Below, in pieces: positions 1 through 9,683 of a stretch of DNA of 64,000 nt. The stretch is from Pseudomonas sp. SCA2728.1_7 (GTDB lineage Bacteria > Pseudomonadota > Gammaproteobacteria > Pseudomonadales > Pseudomonadaceae). The stretch is taken from the NCBI RefSeq assembly GCF_018138145.1, contig NZ_CP073104.1:5213001-5277000 (forward strand), read 5' to 3'. Within the stretch, counting starts at the first letter, position 1. Every line of letters begins with the position of its first letter. The notes beneath the pieces were generated by a model. That model was not told where the DNA came from and did no database searches. It worked only from the letters and a program-made list of their open reading frames with translations. The translations under genes and the position numbers were made by a program.

Positions 1-296
1 CGATCCTGACGGGCATAACCAAAATAAGGAATAACAGCAGTGATACGAGTAGCCGAGGAGCGGCGGAAGGCATCAGCCATCACTACCAGTTCCATCAGGT
101 TATCGTTGGTCGGAGCGCAAGTCGGCTGAATAATGAAAACGTCTTTACCGCGAACGTTTTCATTGATCTCGGCAGTAATTTCGCCGTCGGAGAACTTACC
201 GACAGAGATGTCACCGAGAGGGATATGCAGCTGACGTACAACACGCCGAGCCAGATCGGGGTTAGCATTCCCCGTAAAGACCATCATCTTGGACAC
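1..296 (-). CDS. prs: Ribose-phosphate pyrophosphokinase, N-terminal 98 residues (cut by window edge)
   Basis: This enzyme makes PRPP from ribose 5-phosphate and ATP, the precursor for nucleotides, histidine and tryptophan. Only the start of the gene is in the window; it runs off the left edge. The protein begins [19 protein letters not shown] and contains the PRPP-synthetase segments KFSDGEI and [10 protein letters not shown]. The start appears to be GTG at 294-296, directly before the codons for SKMM, which gives the family's usual N-terminus. It lies just downstream of tRNA-Gln and ispE on the same strand, an order conserved in gammaproteobacteria, so it may be partly co-transcribed with them. 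The identification is secure; the GTG start is likely but not proven. Confidence 0.95.
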   Translation of the reverse strand, partial: MSKMMVFTGNANPDLARRVVRQLHIPLGDISVGKFSDGEITAEINENVRGKDVFIIQPTCAPTNDNLMELVVMADAFRRSSATRITAVIPYFGYARQD

Positions 297-341
297 GCGC
301 AGTACCTAGAGGCTGAGGGTAACCTGGATGAGTATAGAAAA

Positions 342-416
342 TGGCAGGGGCGGCTGGATTCGAACCAACGCATGGCAGGATCAAAACCTGCTGCCTTACC
401 GCTTGGCGACGCCCCT
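342..416 (-). tRNA. tRNA-Gln (anticodon TTG)
   Basis: On the minus strand the 75-nt sequence folds as a tRNA. The acceptor arm is AGGGGCG paired with CGCCCCT, the discriminator is G and the CCA end is encoded. The T loop contains GGTTCGAATCC. The anticodon stem GCAGG/CCTGC encloses a seven-base loop TTTTGAT, which places TTG at positions 34-36. It sits in the short gap between ispE and prs, the usual place for tRNA-Gln in Pseudomonas. Confidence 0.97.
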
Positions 417-452
417 GTATCTGTTGCATCAAGTGCCGAGCACCTGGTTCCT

Positions 453-1304
453 TTAGAGCAGACTTTGCAGCTTGCGGTGCAACATCGAAACGTTGCTGCC
501 TTTGGCTACAAACCCTGTAAGGGTCTCTGTCAGAAGGGCCGAGACTTTATCAGCTTCAGCTTTGCTTGGGAAGCCCCCAAACACACAACTTCCAGTTCCG
601 GTGAGTTTTGCTTCGGTAAATTTACCTAACAAATCCAATGCGTTACGTACTTCTGGATAACGCCTTGCAACCACCGGCAAGCAGTCATTTCGACTGTTTC
701 CCTCGGGAACGGGGCGCACTTTAATGGGCGGCGTGTTACGTGTCAACAAAGGATCGGAAAAAATTTCTGCCGTACTAACAGAGACTTGCGGTACGAGTAC
801 CAGATACCACGGTTCTTCGGGATCCACCGGGGTGAGTTTCTCACCCACGCCCTCGGCGAAAGCCGCATGACCACGGACAAAAACCGGCACGTCGGCACCG
901 AGCGTCAGGCCCAGTGCGGCCAGGCGATCTTCATCCCAACCCAACTGCCACAAATGATTCAGGCCGAGCAAAGTCGTCGCCGCATTCGAACTGCCGCCAC
1001 CGATGCCGCCGCCCATGGGCAGGACTTTATCAATCCAGATATCGATGCCGAGCGAACAGTCGGACTGTTGCTGAAGCATTTTCGCCGCGCGCACGATCAG
1101 GTTGCTGTCATGCGGCACGCCAGCGAACTCGGTGTGCAGTTGAATCACACCGTCATCACGCACGGCAAAGGTGATTTCATCGCCGTAATCGACAAATTGA
1201 AACAACGTCTGCAACTCGTGATAACCGTCTTCACGGCGCCCGAGAATGTGCAGCATCAAATTGAGCTTGGCCGGCGAGGGCAGGGTCAGGCGTGCAGCGG
1301 TCAT
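453..1304 (-). CDS. ispE: 4-diphosphocytidyl-2-C-methyl-D-erythritol kinase
   Basis: IspE phosphorylates CDP-methylerythritol at the 2-position, the fourth step of the MEP pathway for isoprenoid precursors, in the cytosol. The 283-residue length fits the family. The N-terminus has the substrate segment [21 protein letters not shown] and the GHMP-kinase ATP loop is visible as [14 protein letters not shown]. Near the C-terminus, [13 protein letters not shown] is the third GHMP motif. Its start lies 3 bases after the lolB stop, so lolB and ispE form one unit reading toward tRNA-Gln and prs. Nothing unusual was seen. Confidence 0.97.
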   Translation of the reverse strand: MTAARLTLPSPAKLNLMLHILGRREDGYHELQTLFQFVDYGDEITFAVRDDGVIQLHTEFAGVPHDSNLIVRAAKMLQQQSDCSLGIDIWIDKVLPMGGGIGGGSSNAATTLLGLNHLWQLGWDEDRLAALGLTLGADVPVFVRGHAAFAEGVGEKLTPVDPEEPWYLVLVPQVSVSTAEIFSDPLLTRNTPPIKVRPVPEGNSRNDCLPVVARRYPEVRNALDLLGKFTEAKLTGTGSCVFGGFPSKAEADKVSALLTETLTGFVAKGSNVSMLHRKLQSLL

Positions 1305-1307
1305 GCT

Positions 1308-1925
1308 TTATTGCCCCAGCTTGCGCGGTTGCCAGGTCTTGATCACCAGCGTTACGTCGAGGTCAGTGCCGTGCAGCTTGATGCGTTCCGGCAACCAATA
1401 ACCGTTTTGTTCGGTGTACGCGGTGTATTCAACTTTCCAGCCGTCCTGTTCCAGGCTGGCCAGGCGGCTGTCGGCATCCAGATTCAGGCGACTTTTACTG
1501 TCGGGAGCGGGCAGGCCACGCACCCACCAGGCCAGATTCGACACCGGCAGTTTCCAGCCGAGCTGTTCTTCGAGCAGGGCTTCCGGGGATTGCGATTCGT
1601 AGCGACCCTGGTTGGCAACTTCCAGCGAGACCTTGCCCGGACGTCCGGTCAGGCGTGCCGCACCACGACCCAGCGGGCCGGACAGACGAATGTCGTAGTA
1701 ATCCTGACGTTGCAGCCAGAAAAGCGTGCCACTACCGGAATCTTTCGGCGCGCGGATGCCGATCTTGCCGTCGATCTGCCAGCCGTCGAGGCCGCTCAGC
1801 TGTTGTTTGTTCGCGGCCCATTGAGCCGGACTGCCGTGGCCCTCGACCGATTCGCGAGTGCCAAAACCCGAGCAGCCAGCGAGCAGGGCGATGAAGCTGA
1901 AAACAATAACGTGGCGCAAAAACAT
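1308..1925 (-). CDS. lolB: Outer-membrane lipoprotein receptor LolB
   Basis: LolB takes lipoproteins from the periplasmic carrier LolA and inserts them into the outer membrane. The 205-residue protein starts with a lipoprotein signal peptide ending in LLAGC (Cys at about residue 18), and the mature part includes the conserved [10 protein letters not shown] and GPLGRG segments. It is separated from the upstream TPR lipoprotein gene by 3 bases and from ispE by 3 bases, so the three genes are very probably one transcript. The position beside ispE and prs is the standard gammaproteobacterial arrangement. Confidence 0.94.
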   Translation of the reverse strand: MFLRHVIVFSFIALLAGCSGFGTRESVEGHGSPAQWAANKQQLSGLDGWQIDGKIGIRAPKDSGSGTLFWLQRQDYYDIRLSGPLGRGAARLTGRPGKVSLEVANQGRYESQSPEALLEEQLGWKLPVSNLAWWVRGLPAPDSKSRLNLDADSRLASLEQDGWKVEYTAYTEQNGYWLPERIKLHGTDLDVTLVIKTWQPRKLGQ

Positions 1926-1928
1926 GAG

Positions 1929-3653
1929 TTAAAGAGTCTCGGATCCGGTCAGGCGCTTGATGGTGCTGCGCAGAATGGTGCTGTCGGGCTGATCCTTGAG
2001 GAATTTGCCCCAGATTTGTTTGGCTTCACGCTGGTTGCCCTTGGTCCACAACACTTCGCCCAGATGCGCGGCGACTTCGTGATCAGGGAAACGCTCCAGC
2101 GCTTGACGCAGATATTTCTCGGCGTCATCCAGATTGCCCAGGCGGTAATTCACCCAGCCGAGGCTGTCGAGTACGGCCGGGTCTTCCGGGTTGATCTGGT
2201 GTGCCTGCTCGATCAGCGTTTTGGCTTCAGCGTAGCGCGTGGTGCGATCGGACAGGGTGTAGCCCAAAGCATTGAGTGCCATGGCGTTGTCCGGATCACG
2301 CTTGATGATCAGGCGCAGATCTTTTTCCATCTGTGCCAGGTCATTGCGTTTTTCCGCGAGCATGGCCCGGGTGTAGAGCAGATTCAGATCGTCCGGGTAT
2401 TGCAGCAAAGCTTGCTGCAAGACTTTCCAGGCCTTGTCGTCCTGTTTATTGGCCGACAGGGTTTCCGATTCGATCAGGTACAACTGAATCGCGTAATCCG
2501 GTTGTTCGTCGCGCTGGGCGGCGAGTTTGCTTTGCGCTTCAGCGGTCTTGCCGTTGTTCATCAGAATATCGGCCTGACGCAATTGCGCTGGCAGATAGTC
2601 ATTGCCCGGGCCGACCTGGGCGTACTCGATGAGGGCGCCTTGCGGGTCGTTGCGTTCTTCAGCGATGCGACCGAGGTTCAGGTGCGCCGAATCGACGTGG
2701 CTTTCACGGGCGATCAAGTCTTCCAGATAACCCTTGGCTTCATCCCAGGCTTTGGCTTCCAGGCAGACCAAGGCCAGCGAGTAGCGCAGTTCGTCGTCTT
2801 CCGGGTATTGCTGCACAAGGCTGGAGAACTCGGCTTTGGCGTCGTCCATGCGGTCTTGTTCGACCAGCATGCGTGCGTAAGTCAGGCGCAGGCGTTTGTC
2901 GTCCGGATACTTCTTGATGCTTTTCTGCAGCAGTGGCAGCGCTTCGTCGCCTCGGTTGAGAATTTGCAGCAGGCGCGCGCGCAGCAGAATCGGCGCGATC
3001 TCGCCGTCATCCGGCGGATTGTCTTCGAGCAGGGCCAGCGCGGCTTTGTTGTCGCCGTCCTGTTGCAAGAGCAGGGCCTTGCCGAAAATCAGCTGGCTGT
3101 TGTTCGGATGACGCTGCAACAAACGGTCAAAACTTTTCATCAGACCGTTGCGGGTTTCCTGATCGGTATCCGCTGCCGACAGCGCGAGGAAGTCGAAATG
3201 GGTGTCGCCCTTGCCCTGCAGGACCTTCTCCATATAGACCATCGAGTCGTCATAACGCCCGGCGCGCGCCAGTTGCACGGCAGCGGCGCGTTGCGCTTCG
3301 AGGTCGTCCGGGGCGTTTTTCGCCCAGATCAGCGCGGTATCGAGGGCCGGTTGATCGGCGCCCAGATATTCGGCGATACGGAATGCGCGCTCGGAGACGC
3401 CCGGATCCTGCGTATTGATGGCCTGGGTCACGTAGTTATCCAGGGCAATGTCGAAACGATTGCGCTGGCCGGCGAGTTCGGCGCTCAACAGGCTGAAAAC
3501 GGTTTCCTCGCTGAACGAGCTGTAAACCTTGGGCTTTTCAGGCGCAGGCGTGGTGTCTTCAACCGACGGCGTACCGTCCGGCGAAACGGGAGCCAAGGCC
3601 TGGCAGCCGCTGAGGAAGACAAAAGCAAGGAGCAACGCGGAAGATCTATTCAT
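1929..3653 (-). CDS. Tetratricopeptide-repeat lipoprotein
   Basis: This 574-residue protein begins with a lipoprotein signal peptide (lipobox FLSGC, Cys at about residue 17) followed by a Pro/Thr-rich linker. The rest is made of TPR-like helical repeats, clearest in the C-terminal half with segments such as ALNALGYTLSD and AVLDSLGWVNYRLGNLDDAEKYLRQAL. TPR lipoproteins usually scaffold envelope complexes; the partner cannot be read from sequence. It is first in the TPR-lolB-ispE unit and divergent from hemA, with about 180 bp of shared promoter region. A conserved homologue occupies this place in other pseudomonads. No enzymatic motif was seen. Confidence 0.85.
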   Translation of the reverse strand: MNRSSALLLAFVFLSGCQALAPVSPDGTPSVEDTTPAPEKPKVYSSFSEETVFSLLSAELAGQRNRFDIALDNYVTQAINTQDPGVSERAFRIAEYLGADQPALDTALIWAKNAPDDLEAQRAAAVQLARAGRYDDSMVYMEKVLQGKGDTHFDFLALSAADTDQETRNGLMKSFDRLLQRHPNNSQLIFGKALLLQQDGDNKAALALLEDNPPDDGEIAPILLRARLLQILNRGDEALPLLQKSIKKYPDDKRLRLTYARMLVEQDRMDDAKAEFSSLVQQYPEDDELRYSLALVCLEAKAWDEAKGYLEDLIARESHVDSAHLNLGRIAEERNDPQGALIEYAQVGPGNDYLPAQLRQADILMNNGKTAEAQSKLAAQRDEQPDYAIQLYLIESETLSANKQDDKAWKVLQQALLQYPDDLNLLYTRAMLAEKRNDLAQMEKDLRLIIKRDPDNAMALNALGYTLSDRTTRYAEAKTLIEQAHQINPEDPAVLDSLGWVNYRLGNLDDAEKYLRQALERFPDHEVAAHLGEVLWTKGNQREAKQIWGKFLKDQPDSTILRSTIKRLTGSETL

Positions 3654-3835
3654 ATAGGAAGAGGACGACTAACCTGCGGTCGGATCATCATGACACAAGC
3701 CTTCGGCCAAACATAACCGAGACTCAATTGTGCCCATTATAGGGGCTGACGATTGGGACAATAGTCAGCGGTAGTTGTTCTGAATCTTTCGAAGGTGGAC
3801 AATTGCCGGCTTCACGTCACCATCAGCGACCTTGA

Positions 3836-5122
3836 ATGGCCTTCCTTGCACTCGGTATCAACCACAAGACTGCTTCAGTAGACGTCCGCGAGCGCGTGGC
3901 TTTTACTCCTGAACAGCTGGTGGAGGCCTTGCAGCAGCTCTGCCGACTGACCGACAGCCGCGAAGCCGCGATCCTCTCCACCTGCAATCGCAGTGAGCTT
4001 TATATAGAACAGGATCAGCTTTCTGCCGATATCGTGCTGCGCTGGCTGGCCGACTATCACCATTTAAGCCTCGATGAGCTGCGCGCGAGTGCTTATGTGC
4101 ATGAAGATGATGCGGCAGTTCGTCACATGATGCGCGTCGCCTCCGGGCTCGACTCGCTGGTGTTGGGCGAACCGCAGATTCTCGGCCAGATGAAATCGGC
4201 CTACGCCGTGGCCCGCGAGGCCGGAACCATCGGCCCGCTGCTGGGGCGACTGTTTCAAGCGACCTTCAATGCCGCCAAACAGGTACGCACCGACACCGCT
4301 ATCGGTGAAAACCCGGTGTCCGTGGCGTTTGCTGCCGTCAGCCTGGCGAAACAGATTTTCAGTGATTTGCAGCGCAGCCAGGCCTTGCTGATCGGCGCCG
4401 GCGAGACCATCACCCTGGTCGCCCGCCATTTGCACGAGCTGGGGGTCAAGCGCATCGTCGTCGCCAACCGCACGCTGGAACGCGCCAGTCTGCTGGCCGA
4501 ACAGTTCGGCGCTCACGCGGTGTTGCTGTCGGACATCCCGGCGGAACTGGTGCGCAGCGATATCGTGATCAGTTCGACTGCCAGTCAGTTGCCGATTCTC
4601 GGCAAGGGCGCGGTTGAAAGCGCTTTGAAGCTGCGCAAGCACAAACCGATCTTTATGGTCGACATCGCCGTTCCCCGCGATATCGAGCCGGAAGTCGGCG
4701 AGTTGGACGACGTTTACCTTTATAGCGTCGACGATCTCCACGAAGTGGTAGCCGAGAACCTCAAGAGTCGCCAGGGCGCAGCCCAGGCGGCGGAAGAAAT
4801 GGTTTCGGTCGGCGCTGACGATTTCATGGTGCGTCTGCGTGAGCTGGCGGCGGTCGATGTGCTCAAGGCCTATCGTCAACAGAGCGAACGCCTGCGCGAC
4901 GAGGAGCTGCAAAAAGCCCTGCGCCTGCTCGCCAACGGCGGCAACGCTGAAGACGTGCTCGGGCAACTGGCCCGTGGCCTGACCAATAAACTGTTGCATG
5001 CCCCGAGCGTGCAATTGAAAAAGCTTTCTGCCGAAGGCCGCCTTGATGCGCTGGCCATGGCCCAGGAACTCTTTGCCCTTGAGGGCTCACCGGATAGCTT
5101 TTCGGATAAAAAACCGCAATGA
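3836..5122 (+). CDS. hemA: Glutamyl-tRNA reductase
   Basis: HemA reduces glutamyl-tRNA(Glu) to glutamate-1-semialdehyde, the first committed step of the C5 pathway to tetrapyrroles. The 428-residue protein begins [20 protein letters not shown] and carries the catalytic Cys in STCNRSELY (about residue 50). [18 protein letters not shown] follows, then the NADPH-binding region around LLIGAGETI. The stop overlaps the prfA start as ATGA. The hemA-prfA-prmC order ties heme synthesis to translation-termination genes and is conserved in many gammaproteobacteria. The enzyme is usually controlled post-translationally by heme; nothing in the upstream 180 bp gives a clear operator. Confidence 0.98.
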   Translation: MAFLALGINHKTASVDVRERVAFTPEQLVEALQQLCRLTDSREAAILSTCNRSELYIEQDQLSADIVLRWLADYHHLSLDELRASAYVHEDDAAVRHMMRVASGLDSLVLGEPQILGQMKSAYAVAREAGTIGPLLGRLFQATFNAAKQVRTDTAIGENPVSVAFAAVSLAKQIFSDLQRSQALLIGAGETITLVARHLHELGVKRIVVANRTLERASLLAEQFGAHAVLLSDIPAELVRSDIVISSTASQLPILGKGAVESALKLRKHKPIFMVDIAVPRDIEPEVGELDDVYLYSVDDLHEVVAENLKSRQGAAQAAEEMVSVGADDFMVRLRELAAVDVLKAYRQQSERLRDEELQKALRLLANGGNAEDVLGQLARGLTNKLLHAPSVQLKKLSAEGRLDALAMAQELFALEGSPDSFSDKKPQ

Positions 5123-6201
5123 AAGCGTCACTGCTCAATAAGCTGGATGTCCTCCAGGACCGTTTCGAGGAACTGACCGCGCTGCTTGGCGACGGCGAAG
5201 TCATTGCCGACCAGGCCAAATTCCGCGCTTATTCCAAGGAATACGCCGAACTCGAGCCGGTGGTACAAGGCTATAAAAAGCTGCTCAGCGTACAAAGCGA
5301 TCTTGAAGGCGCGCAGGCGCTGCTCAAGGACAGCGACCCGGACATGCGCGAAATGGCCGTGGAAGAAGTCCGCGAAGCCAAGGAATTGCTGATCACCCTG
5401 GAAGCCGATCTGCAACGCATGTTGCTGCCCAAGGATCCGAATGACGGCCGCAACGTCTTCCTCGAAATTCGCGCCGGCACCGGTGGCGACGAGGCAGCGA
5501 TCTTCTCCGGCGATTTGTTCCGCATGTACTCGCGTTACGCCGAGCGCCGTGGCTGGCGGGTCGAGATTCTTTCGGAAAACGAAGGCGAACACGGTGGCTA
5601 TAAAGAAGTCATCGCGCGCATTGAAGGCGACAACGTTTACGGCAAACTGAAATTCGAATCCGGCGCGCACCGCGTACAGCGCGTGCCCGCCACCGAATCC
5701 CAGGGCCGTATCCACACCTCGGCCTGCACCGTGGCGGTGTTGCCCGAGCCGGACGAGCGCGAAGCCATCGAGATCAATCCGGCGGATTTGCGCGTCGACA
5801 CGTTCCGTTCCTCCGGGGCTGGTGGTCAGCACGTCAACACCACCGACTCCGCGATCCGCATCACCCATATACCGACCGGCACCGTCGTCGAGTGTCAGGA
5901 AGAACGTTCCCAGCACAAAAACCGTGCACGGGCGATGGCGTGGTTGTCGGCCAAGCTCAATGATCAGCAAACCGCAGCGGCGGCCAATGCGATCGCCAGC
6001 GAGCGTAAATTGCTGGTGGGCTCGGGCGATCGTTCCGAGCGCATCCGCACCTACAACTTTGCCCAGGGCCGGGTTACAGACCATCGCGTCAACCTGACCC
6101 TGTATTCCCTCGATGAAATTCTTGCCGGTGGCGTTGAAGCGGTGATCGAGCCATTGCTGGCCGAATATCAGGCTGACCAACTCGCAGCGATAGGTGAATA
6201 A
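5119..6201 (+). CDS. prfA: Peptide chain release factor 1
   Basis: RF1 recognises UAA and UAG stop codons on the ribosome and triggers peptide release. The 360-residue length is typical. The stop-codon reading motif P-x-T is visible in [17 protein letters not shown]. The peptidyl-transferase GGQ motif lies in [17 protein letters not shown], with Gln at residue 237. The gene starts inside the last codons of hemA (4-base overlap) and is followed immediately by prmC, whose product methylates the GGQ glutamine. The start AUG AAA GCG follows directly from this coupling. Confidence 0.98.
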   Translation: MKASLLNKLDVLQDRFEELTALLGDGEVIADQAKFRAYSKEYAELEPVVQGYKKLLSVQSDLEGAQALLKDSDPDMREMAVEEVREAKELLITLEADLQRMLLPKDPNDGRNVFLEIRAGTGGDEAAIFSGDLFRMYSRYAERRGWRVEILSENEGEHGGYKEVIARIEGDNVYGKLKFESGAHRVQRVPATESQGRIHTSACTVAVLPEPDEREAIEINPADLRVDTFRSSGAGGQHVNTTDSAIRITHIPTGTVVECQEERSQHKNRARAMAWLSAKLNDQQTAAAANAIASERKLLVGSGDRSERIRTYNFAQGRVTDHRVNLTLYSLDEILAGGVEAVIEPLLAEYQADQLAAIGE

Positions 6202-7032
6202 ATGACCATCATTGCCAGCCTGTTGCGTGCCGCCGAATTGCCGGATTCACCGACTGCGCGTCTGGATGCCGAGTTGCTTCTGGCCGCGGCACTGGGCAAA
6301 TCGCGCAGCTTTCTGCACACCTGGCCCGAGCGCATCGTGCCAAGTGAAGCAGCGCTGACCTTTGCCGAATACCTGCAACGTCGCCGTGGCGGCGAGCCGG
6401 TGGCCTACATTCTCGGGCAGCAGGGGTTCTGGAAACTCGATCTGGAAGTCGCACCGCACACGCTGATCCCGCGTCCGGACACTGAGTTGCTGGTGGAAGC
6501 GGCGCTGGAATTGCTGCCCGCGACCCCGGCCAAAGTGCTCGACCTCGGCACTGGCAGCGGTGCGATTGCTTTGGCCTTGGCCAGCGAGCGTCCGGCGTGG
6601 AAAGTCACCGCCGTGGATCGCGTACTCGAAGCCGTAGCTTTGGCCGAGCGCAATCGCCAGCGCCTGCATCTGAACAACGCCACGGTGCTGAGCAGCCATT
6701 GGTTCAGCGCGCTGGAAGGTCAGCGTTTCCAGTTGATCATCAGCAACCCGCCGTACATTGCTGCCGCCGATCCGCATCTGGTCGAAGGCGATGTGCGCTT
6801 CGAACCGGCCAGTGCGCTGGTTGCCGGTGAGGACGGTCTCGACGATCTGCGTCTGATCGTTGCGCAGGCCCCGGAACATCTGCAGGCCGCTGGCTGGTTG
6901 ATGCTCGAACACGGCTATGATCAAGCCGAAGCCGTGCGTGATCTGCTGCTGACCCGCGGTTTCGAAGAAGTCCACAGCCGCACCGATCTGGGCGGTCATC
7001 AACGCATCAGTCTGGGGCGTCTGCCGTGCTGA
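6202..7032 (+). CDS. prmC: Release factor glutamine methyltransferase
   Basis: PrmC uses S-adenosylmethionine to N5-methylate the Gln of the GGQ motif in RF1 and RF2. The 276-residue protein has an N-terminal helical domain, the SAM motif I VLDLGTGSGAIALALA at about residues 112-127, and the amide-methyltransferase signature NPPY beginning at Asn182. It starts directly after the prfA stop with no gap, which fits co-expression of enzyme and substrate. The stop overlaps the moeB start by 7 bases. Confidence 0.97.
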   Translation: MTIIASLLRAAELPDSPTARLDAELLLAAALGKSRSFLHTWPERIVPSEAALTFAEYLQRRRGGEPVAYILGQQGFWKLDLEVAPHTLIPRPDTELLVEAALELLPATPAKVLDLGTGSGAIALALASERPAWKVTAVDRVLEAVALAERNRQRLHLNNATVLSSHWFSALEGQRFQLIISNPPYIAAADPHLVEGDVRFEPASALVAGEDGLDDLRLIVAQAPEHLQAAGWLMLEHGYDQAEAVRDLLLTRGFEEVHSRTDLGGHQRISLGRLPC

Positions 7033-7781
7033 ATGATCAGGAATTGCTGCGCTACAGTCGGCAGATTCTGCTGCAACACATCGACATCGACGGGCAATTG
7101 AAGCTCAAGGACAGTCGCGTGCTGATCGTCGGTCTCGGCGGTCTCGGTGCGCCGGTTGCGCTGTATCTGGCCGCGGCCGGTGTCGGCCAATTGCATCTGG
7201 CGGATTTCGATACCGTCGACCTGACCAACCTGCAACGTCAGATCATCCATGACACCGACAGCGTCGGCATGAGCAAGGTCGACTCGGCGCTCAAGCGTCT
7301 GGGCGCGATCAATCCCGAGATCCAACTGATCGCTCACCGTCAGGCACTGGACGAAGATTCTCTCGCGGCTGCCGTGGCGGCGGTGGATCTGGTGCTCGAC
7401 TGCTCCGATAATTTCTCCACTCGTGAGGCGGTCAACGCGGCGTGCGTGGCCGCGTGTAAACCGTTGGTCAGCGGTGCGGCGATTCGTCTGGAAGGTCAGC
7501 TATCGGTGTTCGACCCACGTCGTGCCGAGAGTCCGTGTTACCACTGTTTATACGGACACGGCAGCGAAGCCGAACTGACTTGCAGCGAGGCCGGTGTGGT
7601 CGGGCCGCTGGTCGGCCTGGTTGGTAGCCTGCAGGCGCTGGAAGCCTTGAAGGTGCTGGTCGGTTTCGGCGAACCACTGGTGGGTCGCTTGCTGTTGATC
7701 GATGCCCTCGGCTCGCGTTTCCGCGAGTTGCGCGTCAAGCGTGATCCGGGTTGCAGCGTCTGTGGTTCGCGCCATGCGTGA
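7026..7781 (+). CDS. moeB: HesA/MoeB/ThiF family sulfur-carrier adenylyltransferase
   Basis: MoeB-type proteins adenylate the C-terminus of a small sulfur-carrier protein (MoaD in molybdopterin synthesis). The 251-residue protein has the nucleotide-binding loop [16 protein letters not shown] near residues 37-52 and the [13 protein letters not shown] segment. Two Cys pairs are visible, CYHC and a C-terminal CSVC, that probably bind structural zinc. The GTG start at 7026 overlaps the end of prmC by 7 bases; no in-frame ATG lies nearby. Homologues sit between prmC and murI in other pseudomonads. ThiF or HesA function cannot be excluded from sequence alone. Confidence 0.92.
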   Translation: MLNDQELLRYSRQILLQHIDIDGQLKLKDSRVLIVGLGGLGAPVALYLAAAGVGQLHLADFDTVDLTNLQRQIIHDTDSVGMSKVDSALKRLGAINPEIQLIAHRQALDEDSLAAAVAAVDLVLDCSDNFSTREAVNAACVAACKPLVSGAAIRLEGQLSVFDPRRAESPCYHCLYGHGSEAELTCSEAGVVGPLVGLVGSLQALEALKVLVGFGEPLVGRLLLIDALGSRFRELRVKRDPGCSVCGSRHA

Positions 7782-8565
7782 AGCGCCGATCGGCGTGTTC
7801 GACTCCGGTGTCGGCGGCTTGTCGGTACTGGCGGAAATTCAGCGTTTGTTGCCCAATGAATCACTGCTCTATGTCGCCGATTGCGGGCACATTCCCTACG
7901 GTGAGAAAACCCCTGAGTTCATTCGCCAGCGTTGCAGCGTGATGGCCGGGTTTTTCCGCGAGCAAGGTGCCAAGGCGTTGGTGCTGGCCTGCAATACCGC
8001 GACGGTCGCGGGCGTTGCCGATTTGCGTCGTGATTTTCCCGACTGGCCAATAGTCGGCATGGAGCCAGCGGTCAAACCCGCCGCCGCCGCAACCCGCAGC
8101 GGTGTGGTCGGCGTGCTCGCCACCACCGGCACATTGCAGAGCGCCAAATTCGCCGCGTTGCTGGATCGCTTTGCCGCTGATGTACGCGTGATCACCCAGC
8201 CATGCCCTGGCCTGGTCGAGCTGATTGAAAGCGGCGATCTGCACAGCGCCGAGTTGCGCCAGTTGCTGCAAGGGTATGTCGAGCCACTGTTGGCCAGCGG
8301 TTGCGACACGATCATTCTGGGCTGCACCCACTATCCCTTTCTCAAGCCGATGCTCAAGTCGATGATCCCAGCGGACATCACGCTGATCGATACCGGTGCG
8401 GCTGTAGCGCGGCAACTTCAGCGGCTTTTGGCGGAGCGCGATTTGCTCGCTGCCGGCCCGAACCAGGCGGTCAGATTCTGGACCAGCGCTGATCCTGCCT
8501 ACTTCAGAAACATCCTGCCGCTACTGGGCCAGAGTGCCGGCGAAGTGCAAAACTTCGACTTGTAA
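7774..8565 (+). CDS. murI: Glutamate racemase
   Basis: MurI interconverts L- and D-glutamate to supply D-Glu for peptidoglycan. The chosen start at 7774 gives [19 protein letters not shown], the family's N-terminus with its catalytic Asp region; a longer frame upstream only reads through moeB. The two catalytic cysteines are in ACNTATVAG and [10 protein letters not shown]. The product is 263 residues, the expected size. It overlaps moeB by 8 bases and ends the hemA-prfA-prmC-moeB-murI operon. No hairpin terminator is obvious between its stop and pagL. Confidence 0.96.
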   Translation: MREAPIGVFDSGVGGLSVLAEIQRLLPNESLLYVADCGHIPYGEKTPEFIRQRCSVMAGFFREQGAKALVLACNTATVAGVADLRRDFPDWPIVGMEPAVKPAAAATRSGVVGVLATTGTLQSAKFAALLDRFAADVRVITQPCPGLVELIESGDLHSAELRQLLQGYVEPLLASGCDTIILGCTHYPFLKPMLKSMIPADITLIDTGAAVARQLQRLLAERDLLAAGPNQAVRFWTSADPAYFRNILPLLGQSAGEVQNFDL

Positions 8566-8595
8566 AAAAATTGTGAAATAACTAAAAAATCAGCT

Positions 8596-8623
8596 GAACT
8601 TCTAAGCAGGCGCTAGCTTCTAT
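8596..8623 (+). promoter_or_regulatory. Candidate ECF-sigma (AlgU/RpoE-type) promoter for pagL
   Basis: GAACTT at 8596-8601 is followed after 17 bases by TCTAT at 8619-8623. This matches the -35 (GAACTT) and spacing of AlgU/RpoE-type promoters; the -10 (consensus TCtga) is only partly matched. It lies about 55 bases upstream of the pagL start. The assignment is inference from consensus matching. Confidence 0.45.
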
Positions 8624-8677
8624 AGCGAAGAGTTATCTAGAAAACCAAACGATCGTTCCGGAAAAGGAAGTTTCAAC

Positions 8678-9196
8678 GTGAAGCGACTATTCTGCTTGGC
8701 CGCGATTGCGGCCGCACTGATGGGGCAAAGTTTTACTGCACAAGCGGCAGGTGTTGAGTTCGCAGTGGGGGCCACCAGCGACTCGACCATGACGTACCGC
8801 CTGGGCATGAATTTCGACTGGGACAAGAGCTGGCTGCAAAGTGACGTCGGTCGCCTGACCGGTTACTGGAGCGGCGCCTACACCTACTGGGAAGGCGACA
8901 AGACCTCGAGCAACAACAGCCTTTCGTTCTCGCCGGTGTTTGTTTACGAGTTTGCCGGTCAGTCGGTCAAACCGTATATCGAAGCGGGGATTGGCGTGGC
9001 GGCGTTCTCTAACACCAAGTACGAATCCAACAATCTCGGCGGCTCTTTCCAGTTTGAAGATCGCCTCGGTTTTGGTCTGCGTTTCAATGGCGGGCATGAA
9101 GTCGGGATTCGGGCGACGCACTATTCCAACGCCGGCCTTGCCAGTGACAACGACGGTGTAGAAAGTTACTCGCTGCATTACACGATGCCGCTCTAA
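8678..9196 (+). CDS. pagL: Lipid A 3-O-deacylase PagL
   Basis: PagL is an outer-membrane beta-barrel esterase that removes the 3-O-linked acyl chain from lipid A. The 172-residue precursor has a signal peptide ending AQA and alternating barrel strands. The catalytic region is clear: His148 and Ser150 in THYSNAGL, and Glu162 in DGVESYS. The His/Ser/Glu spacing (+2, +14) is that of the characterised Pseudomonas aeruginosa enzyme. The start is GTG at 8678, preceded by AAAAGGAAG. The gene stands alone between murI and a large REPIN and has its own candidate AlgU-type promoter. Identification is strong; regulation is inferred. Confidence 0.92.
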   Translation: MKRLFCLAAIAAALMGQSFTAQAAGVEFAVGATSDSTMTYRLGMNFDWDKSWLQSDVGRLTGYWSGAYTYWEGDKTSSNNSLSFSPVFVYEFAGQSVKPYIEAGIGVAAFSNTKYESNNLGGSFQFEDRLGFGLRFNGGHEVGIRATHYSNAGLASDNDGVESYSLHYTMPL

Positions 9197-9213
9197 GCCG
9201 AGCGCATACCCCC

Positions 9214-9302
9214 TGTAGGAGTGAGCCTGCTCGCGATAGCGGTGTGTCAGTCACACATATATTGACTGACACACCGCTATCGCGAGCAGGCTCACTCCTA
9301 CA
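9214..9302. repeat. REPIN: perfect 39-bp inverted repeat with 11-base loop
   Basis: Arms 9214-9252 and 9264-9302 are exact reverse complements. They begin TGTAGGAGTGAGCCTGCTCG and include an unrelated-looking inner stem. The element lies between the convergent genes pagL and the YkgJ-like gene and may also act as a bidirectional transcription or mRNA-end barrier. It is one of nine related elements in the window. Confidence 0.93.
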
Positions 9303-9325
9303 TTTGTTTTGGGGTGTTCTTGGGA

Positions 9326-9631
9326 TCAGCGGTAGGCGGTCGTGATGCCTTTGCGCTCTTCAATGCACTCGGGCGCGCCCATCTCGAACTCGCGGCAGAT
9401 CAACGGTCGTTTCTCATAGATCGTGCACATCATGCTGTCGCGATCCAGCGCCGCGCACCAGCCGTCGTCCAGGCGCAGCATCACTTCGCCGCCCCATTCA
9501 TCGGTATCGATAAAGCGATCAGGCACGCCGGTGTCGGTGATCAACATCACTTCGAGCTGGCAGCAGCACGCCGCGCAGGTCGAGCAGGTGACCGCCGGCT
9601 CGGTGATTTGCTGGTGGGGAATGGTTTTCAT
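9326..9631 (-). CDS. YkgJ-family cysteine cluster protein
   Basis: The 101-residue protein is rich in cysteine. An N-terminal C-x2-C-x2-CCC cluster (TCSTCAACCC) and later Cys residues in GWCAAL, MMCTIYEKRPLICREFE and PECIEE form the pattern of the YkgJ/UPF0153 family, predicted to hold zinc or an Fe-S cluster. The biochemical role of the family is not established. It is convergent with pagL across a REPIN and is followed upstream by the DUF2878 gene on the same strand, with a 52-base gap. Confidence 0.85.
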   Translation of the reverse strand: MKTIPHQQITEPAVTCSTCAACCCQLEVMLITDTGVPDRFIDTDEWGGEVMLRLDDGWCAALDRDSMMCTIYEKRPLICREFEMGAPECIEERKGITTAYR

Positions 9632-9683
9632 GGCGGCAGTGTAAGGCAGTCGCTGCTGTGCGTGTGAAAGGTCTGACAGACGC

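Noticed and set aside
786..3716. Very long plus-strand open frame (976 codons) antisense to ispE, lolB and the TPR gene
   Set aside because: It is a shadow of high-GC codon use on the other strand; the minus-strand genes have clear motifs and starts, and this frame has none.
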